Below are positions 9,208 through 16,969 of a stretch of DNA of 64,000 bases, piece after piece; positions within the stretch are counted from its first letter, which is position 1, and each line of letters starts with the position of its first letter. The notes under the pieces were generated by a model. That model ran no database searches, was not told where the DNA came from, and saw nothing but the letters and a program-made list of their open reading frames with translations. The stretch is from Alphaproteobacteria bacterium MedPE-SWcel (lineage in GTDB: Bacteria; Pseudomonadota; Alphaproteobacteria; Rhodobacterales; Rhodobacteraceae). The stretch spans positions 62,001 through 126,000 of the forward strand of contig MPDC01000010.1 in assembly GCA_001874255.1 (NCBI GenBank), read 5' to 3'. A program made the position numbers and the translations under genes.

Positions 9208-10554
9208 TCAGCGTATGATCAGCTCGTCGCCCAGTTTCGCCCTGAGTTCTGCTTCGACCGCGGCAACGGCCTCTGCCGGAGTCTGAACGCCGGTCCAGGC
9301 CGCCTCGAGCCCCTTCCACATGGTTTCGGAGAACGCACCGTATTGCAGGTGGTTGGGCTGTGCATTGGCGGTCCCAAGCAGGCGCGTCGTGGCCTCGTCG
9401 GCCCAGCGGTCGCCGGAATACAATTCAACATTGGACTGCTGCCTGGTGATGCCAAGGTGGGCAGATTTGATCGCATGCAAAGAGTTCATGCGGGGCTCCG
9501 AGGCGATCTTGATCAGCTGTGCCGAGACATCTTCGACCATGTCATCCTGTTGATCGGTCATCAGATAGACCAGCGGATGGGTGATCGTGTTGGCGTGACC
9601 AGTGTCATTGCCGGCCGGGATCAGGGAAAACTGGATGGTGCCGAAGAAATCATCGTTGCCTTCCTTGCCGGTGTAGCGGGCATAGTGCCAGGTGCCGCCA
9701 TGCCACAGGGCCGCCTTGCCGTTGGCGACCTCGTTGTACCACTGGCTCCAGTCTGTGCCGATGTGGTTCTTGCGGGTGACGCCTGCGGCCACCGCATCAA
9801 CGAAGAACTGGTACATCTCTTCCATCGCGGCCTTGTCGAGCACCAGCTTGCCGGTCTCGGGATCCTGCAACTGGCCGCCAAAGGATTGATAGAACTGGGC
9901 ATAGTCCGGCCCGTTGGAGACACGGGGATAGAAGCCATATCCTTCTTCGACGAGCCCCATCTCGACGGCCTTCTTGGCGTCTGCCAGCACATTGTGCAGC
10001 GTGTAGTCACCAGAGGCGACCCGGGCAGGCAGCGCGTCGATTTCGGCGTCGGAATAGCCGATCCCCTTCATGGTGTCCTTCCAGAAGAAGAACGGGCGGC
10101 TTTCCGCATCCTGCGGCAGCCCCCATTGCACGCCGTCATAGGCCGCGATTTCCATCAGGTTCGGGTAGATGTCATTCAGGGGCCAGGAGTCGAGGTCGAG
10201 GTAGTCTTCGACCGGCACGATATAGCCCGCCTGGGACCAGGGGGCGATGTCGAGATGCGAGGTCACGACAATGGCCGGAGCGGTGCCGGCCTCTGCCGCC
10301 AGCGTCACGGATTGTTTGAACTCGTCCCATCCCCCAAAATCGCGTTTGGCTTCGATGGTGATGTTCAGCTCTTCGCCCTGGATGGCGTATTCACGCTCCA
10401 GGATGTCGGCCGCGAGTTCGATGGCTTCCCAGCGATAGCTGTCCGCGTCGTTGGAGCCGCCGGCCCAGACGTTGATGGTTATATCCTTGGCAGCGGCGGC
10501 AGAGCCGCAAGCCACAATGGCAGTGGTTGCAAGAAGAGCACGCAGATTGGTCAT
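9208..10554 (-). CDS. Extracellular (periplasmic) carbohydrate-type solute-binding protein
   Basis: Predicted 448-residue periplasmic receptor. The N-terminus is a signal peptide with hydrophobic core LLATTAIVACGSAAAA and probable cleavage after AAA. The mature protein has the cluster-1 binding-protein features: an ITINVWAGGSND opening strand and a central GKAALWHGGTW segment resembling the GKAAM motif of UgpB/MalE-like receptors. It is the first gene of the seven-gene operon running to 2746. The downstream phosphodiesterase and phosphatase suggest a phosphorylated polyol or glycerophosphodiester ligand, but the sequence does not prove this. Confidence 0.94.
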   Translation of the reverse strand: MTNLRALLATTAIVACGSAAAAKDITINVWAGGSNDADSYRWEAIELAADILEREYAIQGEELNITIEAKRDFGGWDEFKQSVTLAAEAGTAPAIVVTSHLDIAPWSQAGYIVPVEDYLDLDSWPLNDIYPNLMEIAAYDGVQWGLPQDAESRPFFFWKDTMKGIGYSDAEIDALPARVASGDYTLHNVLADAKKAVEMGLVEEGYGFYPRVSNGPDYAQFYQSFGGQLQDPETGKLVLDKAAMEEMYQFFVDAVAAGVTRKNHIGTDWSQWYNEVANGKAALWHGGTWHYARYTGKEGNDDFFGTIQFSLIPAGNDTGHANTITHPLVYLMTDQQDDMVEDVSAQLIKIASEPRMNSLHAIKSAHLGITRQQSNVELYSGDRWADEATTRLLGTANAQPNHLQYGAFSETMWKGLEAAWTGVQTPAEAVAAVEAELRAKLGDELIIR

Positions 10555-10618
10555 GGTCGTTTCCCCGTTTGGTTGGTCATGGGAGCGATGTGATTTGGCG
10601 TAGGTGTTTCGGTGTCGT

Positions 10619-10630
10619 GCACACGTGTGC
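10619..10630. promoter_or_regulatory. Candidate LacI-family operator
   Basis: A perfect 12-bp palindrome, GCACACGTGTGC, lies 65 bp upstream of the binding-protein start codon. LacI-family operators are usually palindromes of this size with a central CG, and the operon encodes its own LacI-type protein. No convincing -35/-10 pair could be fixed around it. Confidence 0.5.
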
Positions 10631-10693
10631 GCTGACAGATGCAGAGGTAGTCGATTCGTGTTTCACTTTTTTGACGGTGGCGCTTGGCGGACC

Positions 10694-10735
10694 GAAAAAA
10701 CAAAAAAGGCGCCCCGGATTGGTGTCCGGAGCGCC
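10694..10735 (-). terminator. Intrinsic terminator of the methylarginine/amino-acid ABC operon
   Basis: An 11-bp GC-rich stem (10708-10718 with 10725-10735, one internal mismatch) with a 6-base loop. On the minus strand it is followed by TTTTTTGTTTTTT. It lies 31 bp downstream of the dimethylargininase stop codon. Confidence 0.88.
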
Positions 10736-10765
10736 CTTTGCCGTGCGGTGAAATAGATACTTCTA

Positions 10766-11563
10766 TCAGGAGGTTGGCGTGAATCTCAGGGACGGGCAGG
10801 ACATGCCGCCATCCAGTTTTGCGGCCTCCGAGTTTCCGATCTCACGCACCTTGTATCCTGCAGCCGCGAGCCGGTCCCGGGTGGCGGGGAACCCTGCGGG
10901 CATCAGCACAAGATCATTGAAACGGATCGTATTCGCCGCCGCTTCCTCGCCTTCGGCGGTATGGATGACCTGATATCCTTCAAAACACCCCGATGCCGCC
11001 AGCCGCTCGGTCGCCAAAACGGTCTCTGCGTCAAGCAACGAACAATCGGTCTTGAAATGCAACACGCCCGCCGGGGTGATCACCTCGCGCACGGTATAGC
11101 CCCAATCGGCAACCCGGGCGCGCAACTCGGCAATCCCGGCCGCATTGGTGCGGGCAGAGCGGCCCACGAGGATCTCGTGCTCCGTGGTCAGAATGTCGCC
11201 ACCTTCGATATAGCTGTCGGCACCGGTGATCGCGCGGACCTCGCCATAGAGCGCGCGCAGATGCGGTGCCATCTCTGCCGCCTCGCCGAGCCGCGAGGGT
11301 GCGCCGGGGCGCATGATGACGGCGCCTTCGGGCAGGCACAAGGCAGTGTCCTCGACAAAGACCGCATCCGGGTAGGGCTCCAGCGGCTCCAGCAGGGTGA
11401 CGTCGGCGCCGGTTTCGCGCAGGGCCGCGACATAGTCGGCGTGGTGTTGCTGGAACAGGGCGAGGTCGGGCGTGCCCACATCCACGGCGCGCAGCCCGTC
11501 GGTGATGCTGGCGCTGGGCCTGCGCGAAATGGCGTGGGTGAAACGGAAAGAGCGGTCCGTCAT
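10766..11563 (-). CDS. ddaH: Dimethylarginine dimethylaminohydrolase (dimethylargininase)
   Basis: Predicted 265-residue cytoplasmic enzyme of the guanidino-group-modifying superfamily. It hydrolyses N-omega-methylated arginines to citrulline and methylamine or dimethylamine. The substrate/catalytic signatures are visible: FVEDTA near residue 70, SYIEGGD, catalytic His in LHFKTD (H169) and the nucleophilic Cys in GGMSCPSLRF (C256). Length matches the bacterial family. It is the last gene of an operon with a complete polar-amino-acid ABC importer. This supports import of methylarginine, or arginine-like compounds, for nitrogen. Arginine deiminase is unlikely because the protein is short and the DDAH signatures fit better. 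Confidence 0.95.
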   Translation of the reverse strand: MTDRSFRFTHAISRRPSASITDGLRAVDVGTPDLALFQQHHADYVAALRETGADVTLLEPLEPYPDAVFVEDTALCLPEGAVIMRPGAPSRLGEAAEMAPHLRALYGEVRAITGADSYIEGGDILTTEHEILVGRSARTNAAGIAELRARVADWGYTVREVITPAGVLHFKTDCSLLDAETVLATERLAASGCFEGYQVIHTAEGEEAAANTIRFNDLVLMPAGFPATRDRLAAAGYKVREIGNSEAAKLDGGMSCPSLRFTPTS

Positions 11564-11601
11564 GGGTCAAAGTCCTTTGTCAGATCAGGTCAGGGGGCGG
11601 C

Positions 11602-12294
11602 TCAGGCCGTGCGACGTGGCAACCGGCGTTCCATCAGCCGGAAGGCCACCACCAGTACGAACGTGAGGCAGAGGTAGATCAGCGCCACAAACAGCAGCGG
11701 TTCATATATGCGATAGGTCTCCTGTCGGACGATGCCGCCGACGCCGTAGACCTCAAAGACGGTGATGGTCGCGGCCAGCGGTGTCGACTTCAGCGTCAGG
11801 ATGAACTCTCCCGCCAAGGTGGGAAAGACGTTCTGCAATGCGCGTGGCAGCCAGATCCGGCGCAGCACGGTGAAAGGCGACATGCCCATGGCCCGCGCGG
11901 CCTCCAGCTCGCCCCGCGGCACACCGCGAAAGGCGCCGCGCATGATTTCACCCTCATAGCCCGCGACGCTCAGGGAAAAGGCAACAACGGCATAGGGAAA
12001 GGCCTCTCGCAAGAGCGGCCAGATCAGTGTCTCCCGGATGCCGGGGATGAAGGGGAACAGCGAGCCGAGGCCGTAGTAAATCAGCCAGAGCTGGATCAGG
12101 AGCGGGGTGCCCCGGATCACGGTGCAAAAGGCGCGCGCGGCCCAGGCAAGCGGCCAGGGTCCGGTCACCTGTACCAGCCCGATGGGGATCGCCAATGCCA
12201 TGCCAAAGAAGATCGACAACCCCAGAAGTTGCAGCGTGATCCACAGCCCCTCGAGAAATTTCGGGGCATATTCCGGTATCCAATACCATTCCAT
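11602..12294 (-). CDS. Polar amino-acid ABC importer permease (HisM-like)
   Basis: Predicted 230-residue inner-membrane permease with about five helices. It carries the amino-acid-family motif TVIRGTPLLIQLW and an EAA loop, ARAMGMSPFTVLRRIWLP. The ATG at 12294 gives the expected N-terminus (MEWYWIPEYAPKFLEGLW) and lies 14 bp after the stop of the partner permease. The open frame itself continues upstream through that gene. It forms a heterodimer with the product of 12309-13022, as in HisQM/ArtQM systems. Confidence 0.94.
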   Translation of the reverse strand: MEWYWIPEYAPKFLEGLWITLQLLGLSIFFGMALAIPIGLVQVTGPWPLAWAARAFCTVIRGTPLLIQLWLIYYGLGSLFPFIPGIRETLIWPLLREAFPYAVVAFSLSVAGYEGEIMRGAFRGVPRGELEAARAMGMSPFTVLRRIWLPRALQNVFPTLAGEFILTLKSTPLAATITVFEVYGVGGIVRQETYRIYEPLLFVALIYLCLTFVLVVAFRLMERRLPRRTA

Positions 12295-12308
12295 TCCGCC
12301 CGCCCCCC

Positions 12309-13022
12309 CTACGTCTGCGCCGGCTGGCCGCGCCGCAAGCGCCGTTCCAGCAGACCGAAGCCAAGGGACGACACCAGCGTCAAAGCCAGATAAAGCGCGC
12401 CTGCGGCCATGTAGAACATGAAATATTCGCGCGTCGCGCCGGCGGCTTGTTTGGTCTCCAGCGCCAGCTCGCCAAAGCCGACAACGGCCAGCAGTGCCGT
12501 GTCCTTGGTGGTGATCAGCCAAAGGTTGGACAGGCCCGGCAACGCATAGGGCAGCATGATCGGCAGGGTGATCCGGCGCAGCAGCTTCAGCGGCCCCAGC
12601 CCCATGGCGCGGGCGGCTTCGACCTGACCCGGCGGCACTGCCTGAAAGGCGCCGCGGAACACTTCGGTGGAATAGGCGCCCTGCACGAGCCCGATCACAT
12701 AGATCCCGGCCCAGAGGCCACTGATGTCGGCGCGCTCCAGTCCCAATGCTTCGCGGACAACATTCAACAGGTCCGTGCCCGCGTAATAGAGCAGCAGGAT
12801 CAGCACCAGCTCGGGCACCGCTCGGATCACGGTGGTATAGATCTCCAGCCCCCAGCGCAGGACGACACCGCCGTGCAGTTTGCCCATGGCGCCGCAAAGA
12901 CCGATCAGCAGCCCAAGCGCATAGGCGCCCGCGGCGATCTGTATCGTCCGCAGAAGACCCATCAACAGGTTTCCACCCCAGCCGGGCGGGCGCAGGGCAA
13001 GAAGATCAAGGGCACTGTCCAT
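12309..13022 (-). CDS. Polar amino-acid ABC importer permease (HisQ-like)
   Basis: Predicted 237-residue inner-membrane permease. It has the N-terminal segment GLLRTIQIAAGAYALGLLIG and the family motif TVIRAVPELVLILLLYY. The EAA loop is ARAMGLGPLKLLRRITLP. It is the third gene of the operon, between the binding protein and the second permease. Confidence 0.95.
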   Translation of the reverse strand: MDSALDLLALRPPGWGGNLLMGLLRTIQIAAGAYALGLLIGLCGAMGKLHGGVVLRWGLEIYTTVIRAVPELVLILLLYYAGTDLLNVVREALGLERADISGLWAGIYVIGLVQGAYSTEVFRGAFQAVPPGQVEAARAMGLGPLKLLRRITLPIMLPYALPGLSNLWLITTKDTALLAVVGFGELALETKQAAGATREYFMFYMAAGALYLALTLVSSLGFGLLERRLRRGQPAQT

Positions 13023-13096
13023 ATGGCGCGGAGCTTTCGTCGAAATGAAATGTGCCGGGCTGCATCACGGATACAACCCGGCCAGTCCAGCAGGGA

Positions 13097-13864
13097 TCAG
13101 CCGCCGAAGATGTCGAAATCGAAGTATTTGTCCGAGATCGCCTTGTAGGTGCCGTCATCACGGATCTTCTGGATCGCTGCGTTCATCTTGTCGCGCAGCT
13201 CCGTGTCGTCCTTGCGGATGCCGCCCCCCACACCGGGGCCAAAGATCGCCACATCGCTCAGCTCGGCCTTGATTTCAAAACCTTGCCCGGCGTCGCTGTC
13301 CAGGAAATCCTGAAACGCCAGACTGTCGCCGACGACGGCATCGACGCGGCCCGCAACCAGATCCTGATTGTGCTCGTCAAAGGTATTGTAGCTCTTGACG
13401 TCGGCGGAGCCGCCAAAATGCGCCTCCACATAATTGGCATGCGTGGTGGAGACCTGAACACCGACGTATTTTCCGTCGAGGCTGGCGGGGTCGCCGGTCA
13501 GCTCCATCGATTTGGGGCCCACCAGAACGGCGGGGGTGTTGTAGTATTTGTCCGAAAAACTGATGGTTTTCATGCGCTCTTCGGTGATCGACATGGAGGC
13601 CATGATGACGTCCATCTTTTCCGACAACAGCGCCGGAATGATACCATCCCATGCGACCGGGACGATTTCGCATTCTTCGTCCATGGCGGCACAAATGGCA
13701 CCGATCATTTCGATCTCCCAGCCCTGCCAGCTGCCATCGGCGGCTTTTTCGGCGAACGGCGGATAGGGTTCGGCCGCGATGCCGATTTTCACATCGGCGC
13801 TGGCCATGCCGGTAGTCAGCAAGAGTGCCGCCGTGGTGGCGGTGAGTTTGTTCATTTTTATCAT
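13097..13864 (-). CDS. Periplasmic polar amino-acid binding protein (arginine/lysine/ornithine type)
   Basis: Predicted 255-residue secreted receptor with signal peptide (TATTAALLLTTGMASA, cleavage after ASA). The mature start DVKIGIAAEPYPPFAEKAADG and the GWEIEMIGAIC segment are the family-3 (HisJ/ArgT/ArtJ) signature. Start chosen at 13864 (MIKMNKL) because GGGAG lies about 10 bases upstream; the frame is open further upstream without a signal peptide. Together with dimethylargininase downstream, a cationic, perhaps methylated, arginine ligand is inferred. Confidence 0.95.
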   Translation of the reverse strand: MIKMNKLTATTAALLLTTGMASADVKIGIAAEPYPPFAEKAADGSWQGWEIEMIGAICAAMDEECEIVPVAWDGIIPALLSEKMDVIMASMSITEERMKTISFSDKYYNTPAVLVGPKSMELTGDPASLDGKYVGVQVSTTHANYVEAHFGGSADVKSYNTFDEHNQDLVAGRVDAVVGDSLAFQDFLDSDAGQGFEIKAELSDVAIFGPGVGGGIRKDDTELRDKMNAAIQKIRDDGTYKAISDKYFDFDIFGG

Positions 13865-13931
13865 GATGTTGAGCTCCCTGTGTGGTGGTTTGTTGGTTTG
13901 GTGTACCGGCGATCGCCAAATGCCGGTCGAT

Positions 13932-14714
13932 TTAATGGACTGAGGCGACAAAGGCCCTGCATCGATCGCTGAGCGGCGCGCCAAAGACCTGTTCCGGGGG
14001 GCCTTCTTCTTCGATTTGTCCCTGGTGCAAATAGAGGACCTTGCTGGACACATCGCGGGCAAAGCGCATCTCATGTGTGACCAGCAGCATCGTTCGGCCC
14101 TCGTCCGCCAGTTCCCGGATCACCTTCAGCACTTCGCCCACCAATTCAGGGTCCAATGCGGACGTCGGCTCGTCAAACAGCATCACCTGCGGGTCCATCG
14201 CCAGCGCGCGGGCAATGGCGACCCTTTGCTGCTGGCCTCCCGACAGATAGGCCGGATAGGCGTCGCGCTTTTCCCAGAGGCCCACACGGGCCAGATGGGC
14301 CTCTGCCCGGGCAATTGCCTCAGCACGGCCAAGGCCGAGGATTTGCATTGGCCCCTCGATCACATTCTGCAGCACGGTCATATGCTGCCACAAATTGAAG
14401 GATTGAAACACCATGCCAAGTCTGGCCCGAAATCCTTCGAGCTGACGGCGGTCTCTTGCGACCAGCCCGTCACGTCCGGGCTTCAGGATCAGCTGCTCTC
14501 CACCCAAATGGATCTGCCCGCTGGTCGGGGCCTCCAACATGTTGATGCAGCGCAAAAAGGTGCTCTTTCCAGAGCCACTTGACCCGATCAGGGACACAAC
14601 GTCTCCGTCCTGAGCAGCCACCCCCACGCCCCGCAATACATGCGCCGTGCCAAAATGCTTGTGAAGGTCGCGCACCTCGATGGCAGGGGGCAGGGGCACG
14701 GGGGCGTCGGGCAT
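13932..14714 (-). CDS. Polar amino-acid ABC importer ATPase (HisP-like)
   Basis: Predicted 260-residue ATPase and first gene of the operon ending at ddaH. It has Walker A GSSGSGKST, signature LSGGQQQR, Walker B VMLFDEPTSALDPE and switch VTHEM. It resembles HisP/GlnQ and should drive the HisQM-like permease pair. A candidate promoter lies directly upstream. Confidence 0.95.
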   Translation of the reverse strand: MPDAPVPLPPAIEVRDLHKHFGTAHVLRGVGVAAQDGDVVSLIGSSGSGKSTFLRCINMLEAPTSGQIHLGGEQLILKPGRDGLVARDRRQLEGFRARLGMVFQSFNLWQHMTVLQNVIEGPMQILGLGRAEAIARAEAHLARVGLWEKRDAYPAYLSGGQQQRVAIARALAMDPQVMLFDEPTSALDPELVGEVLKVIRELADEGRTMLLVTHEMRFARDVSSKVLYLHQGQIEEEGPPEQVFGAPLSDRCRAFVASVH

Positions 14715-14747
14715 CGTCAGGGTCCATGGGTTGCGTCAGGTGTCGGC

Positions 14748-14777
14748 AGCCTAGGTCCGTTAATGTCCGGACGTCAA
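14748..14777 (-). promoter_or_regulatory. Candidate promoter of the amino-acid ABC/ddaH operon with upstream inverted repeat
   Basis: On the minus strand TTGACG (14772-14777) and TAGGCT (14748-14753) are separated by 18 bases and lie 34 bp before the ATPase start codon. Just upstream of the -35 is a TGCAC-gact-GTGCA inverted repeat at 14784-14797, a possible regulator site. This was found by eye only. Confidence 0.4.
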
Positions 14778-14962
14778 CACTGTTGCACGACTGTGCAGCT
14801 TTTTATTTGTGGCATGGCCAGCCACCCGGGCCCAAACCCTGCGTTTGGCGTAACGGCGCGCAAGGCGCGACTTGTTTGTGTCGACTGGACTGCAAACTGG
14901 ACTGCAAAGGGCAGGGAAAAGAGCCGGGAAATGCGCGATGAACAGGGGGGATGGGGGGGGCG

Positions 14963-15724
14963 CTACACCGCTGTCTTGACCTTGGCGCGGGACGCGGGTG
15001 TGTCAGCTTCGTACTTCAACGCGTCGCGGTCACGCATGCAATCATCGACGTACCGCCGCAGCAGTTCCGTATAGAAACATATCTCTATTGGATCATCGCC
15101 CATCGGACGGTGTATCTTGGTCAGTCGTGAGGCCGCGGCGCGCTGATCCCGAACCTGATCAAGATAATTGGCGATATTTGCAAGTGGAGGGTAGAGATTG
15201 TCCAGGGCCTGAACCGTTTTGCGCCTCTTTTGAAAAGATGGGCTATATGGATCAGAACTTTCGCGTCGAAAAATCCGGTTAATCAGATTGGTGAGCCGGG
15301 CAACACGGATCGTGATGGCCCTGATGTGGGACTGGCGTCTGGCATTGGTCGGGAGGCAGCGGGCCGGTTGCTTGCGTAACGCTTTGAAATACCCGAATGG
15401 GCTTATTCTGCTGAGGAAATCCTGCCGGAGTTGTGCGGAAAGGCGCGTTCGGGGATTATCGTCCCCATCGGCGGGGATATCGACATGCCGGAGTGCACCA
15501 GCCGTACGGGTGCCGGAGAAAAAAAGGATGTGCTGCATTTGGCCTGCTTGAAGTCGTACGGTTTCAAGCGGTCGATCCAGGCCCGGTTCAGGCACGCGGA
15601 TTTCAACGGTCAAAATGCGCCCTGCGACGACGCCCAGCTCATACATAACGCGATACCAACTCATAAAAACACGTTCGGGTAGTGTACCGCCCCCCTTGAA
15701 CAAGGCAAGCTCGAAGGGGCGCAT
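14963..15724 (-). CDS. Hypothetical protein
   Basis: An open frame of 253 codons that I do not recognise. The product is basic and Arg-rich, has no signal peptide or membrane helix, and shows no clear catalytic motif. Its middle (about residues 125-200) is rich in Arg/Asn and looks helical. Codon third positions are less GC-biased than in neighbours, which may mean recent acquisition or a weakly expressed gene. The start is uncertain: at 15724 a TACAAT box lies only about 3 bp before the ATG and no ribosome site is seen, while an internal ATG at 15664 is an alternative. No good plus-strand gene competes for this stretch. Confidence 0.5.
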   Translation of the reverse strand: MRPFELALFKGGGTLPERVFMSWYRVMYELGVVAGRILTVEIRVPEPGLDRPLETVRLQAGQMQHILFFSGTRTAGALRHVDIPADGDDNPRTRLSAQLRQDFLSRISPFGYFKALRKQPARCLPTNARRQSHIRAITIRVARLTNLINRIFRRESSDPYSPSFQKRRKTVQALDNLYPPLANIANYLDQVRDQRAAASRLTKIHRPMGDDPIEICFYTELLRRYVDDCMRDRDALKYEADTPASRAKVKTAV

Positions 15725-16128
15725 ATATTGTAGAGGGCGCTTAGATTGAGGCTTTTTATTGTAGAGCCGGGCCGCATTGGTCCAGGTGTGAAAACTGGTT
15801 ATGGAGATTTTTCTCGACGTTCACCTCCCCGAAAATGGGGAGGGTGTAAAAACTTAAGAAAAATTAACCAATATTGCTGGCTGAGCCGGTTTTTTCAGAA
15901 TTTCCCTCGCGATTTGGCGCGATTTCCTGCCCAATCTCGCCGCGACTCAAGTGGAACGGCCACCGCGTCTGGCACCGCGACAGGTGGTTTTCCGCCTGCA
16001 TCCGATACATCCTTTAGGCTTGAAGCTTTTGTCTTGCGCTGCTCCCTGCCGAGCCATACGGTTGCCCTGTGCAGCTTCTGGCAGTGAGTGAGCGCTTGAT
16101 CGGTTTTGCAGCGGAAGGGAGAGCTCGA
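15725..16128. other. Intergenic region upstream of kynA
   Basis: About 400 bp between the hypothetical gene and kynA, divergently oriented. It is more AT-rich than its surroundings in 15740-15900. A CCTCCCC/GGGGAGG hairpin with a 6-base loop lies at 15824-15843 but has no T-run. No gene is supported here; the long minus-strand open frame covering it is antisense to kynA. Confidence 0.5.
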
Positions 16129-16968
16129 ATGAGCGACAAACCATATGATCCCGGCACGGAAGGGGCGCGCATGGGGTTTGCTGATGCCATGTCCTATGCT
16201 GATTATCTCCACCTGGATACGTTGTTGCAGCAGCAGCACTGCCTCAGCGATGCCCATGATGAGATGTTGTTCATTATCCAGCATCAAACCAGCGAACTTT
16301 GGATGAAGCTGGCCTTGCACGAGTTGCAGGCAGCCCGCACCGCGCTGCAGCAGGGACACACACAGACCATGTTCAAGATGCTGGCCCGGGTCAGCCGAAT
16401 TTTTGAACAGTTGAACAGTGCCTGGGATGTGTTGCGGACCATGACACCGGCCGATTACACGCGATTTCGCGCGGCGCTCGGCCCGTCTTCGGGGTTTCAG
16501 TCGCATCAATACCGGATGATCGAATATATTCTCGGCAACCGAAACCCGAATATGCTGCGCCCGCATGAACACGTACCAAAGGTGCATGCAATGCTGTCGG
16601 CTGAACTGGCACGCCCCAGTTTCTATGACGAGGTGACACGCTACCTCTATCAAACGCTTGACGGCCACACCGATGCCATGCCGGTTCCGGATCTCGGCTC
16701 TGCGCATGAGTTGAATGCGGATATCCAATCCCGCTGGCTGCAGGTCTATGCCGATATCGAGACGCATTGGACGCTCTATGAATTGGCCGAAAAGCTCGTC
16801 GATCTCGAGGATTACTTTCGCCGATGGCGCTTCAATCATGTGACCACCGTCGAGCGGGTCATCGGTTTCAAACGTGGCACCGGCGGCACCTCCGGCGTCG
16901 ACTATCTGCGGCGTATGCTCAGCGTCGAGCTGTTTCCCGAACTCTGGACCCTGAGAGGCGATCTCTGA
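16129..16968 (+). CDS. kynA: Tryptophan 2,3-dioxygenase
   Basis: Predicted 279-residue heme enzyme opening the indole ring of L-tryptophan to N-formylkynurenine, the first step of the kynurenine pathway. Family segments are clear: [44 protein letters not shown] and the C-terminal [14 protein letters not shown]. The start at 16129 has GGAAGGGAGAG upstream and matches family length; an ATG 20 codons earlier is unlikely. It is followed after one base by kynureninase, so the two are surely cotranscribed. Confidence 0.97.
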   Translation: MSDKPYDPGTEGARMGFADAMSYADYLHLDTLLQQQHCLSDAHDEMLFIIQHQTSELWMKLALHELQAARTALQQGHTQTMFKMLARVSRIFEQLNSAWDVLRTMTPADYTRFRAALGPSSGFQSHQYRMIEYILGNRNPNMLRPHEHVPKVHAMLSAELARPSFYDEVTRYLYQTLDGHTDAMPVPDLGSAHELNADIQSRWLQVYADIETHWTLYELAEKLVDLEDYFRRWRFNHVTTVERVIGFKRGTGGTSGVDYLRRMLSVELFPELWTLRGDL

Positions 16969-16969
16969 C

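Noticed and set aside
11602-12897. Single 431-residue permease
   Set aside because: The upstream half of this frame is antisense-free but out of frame with the HisQ-like gene it overlaps; the real protein starts at 12294.
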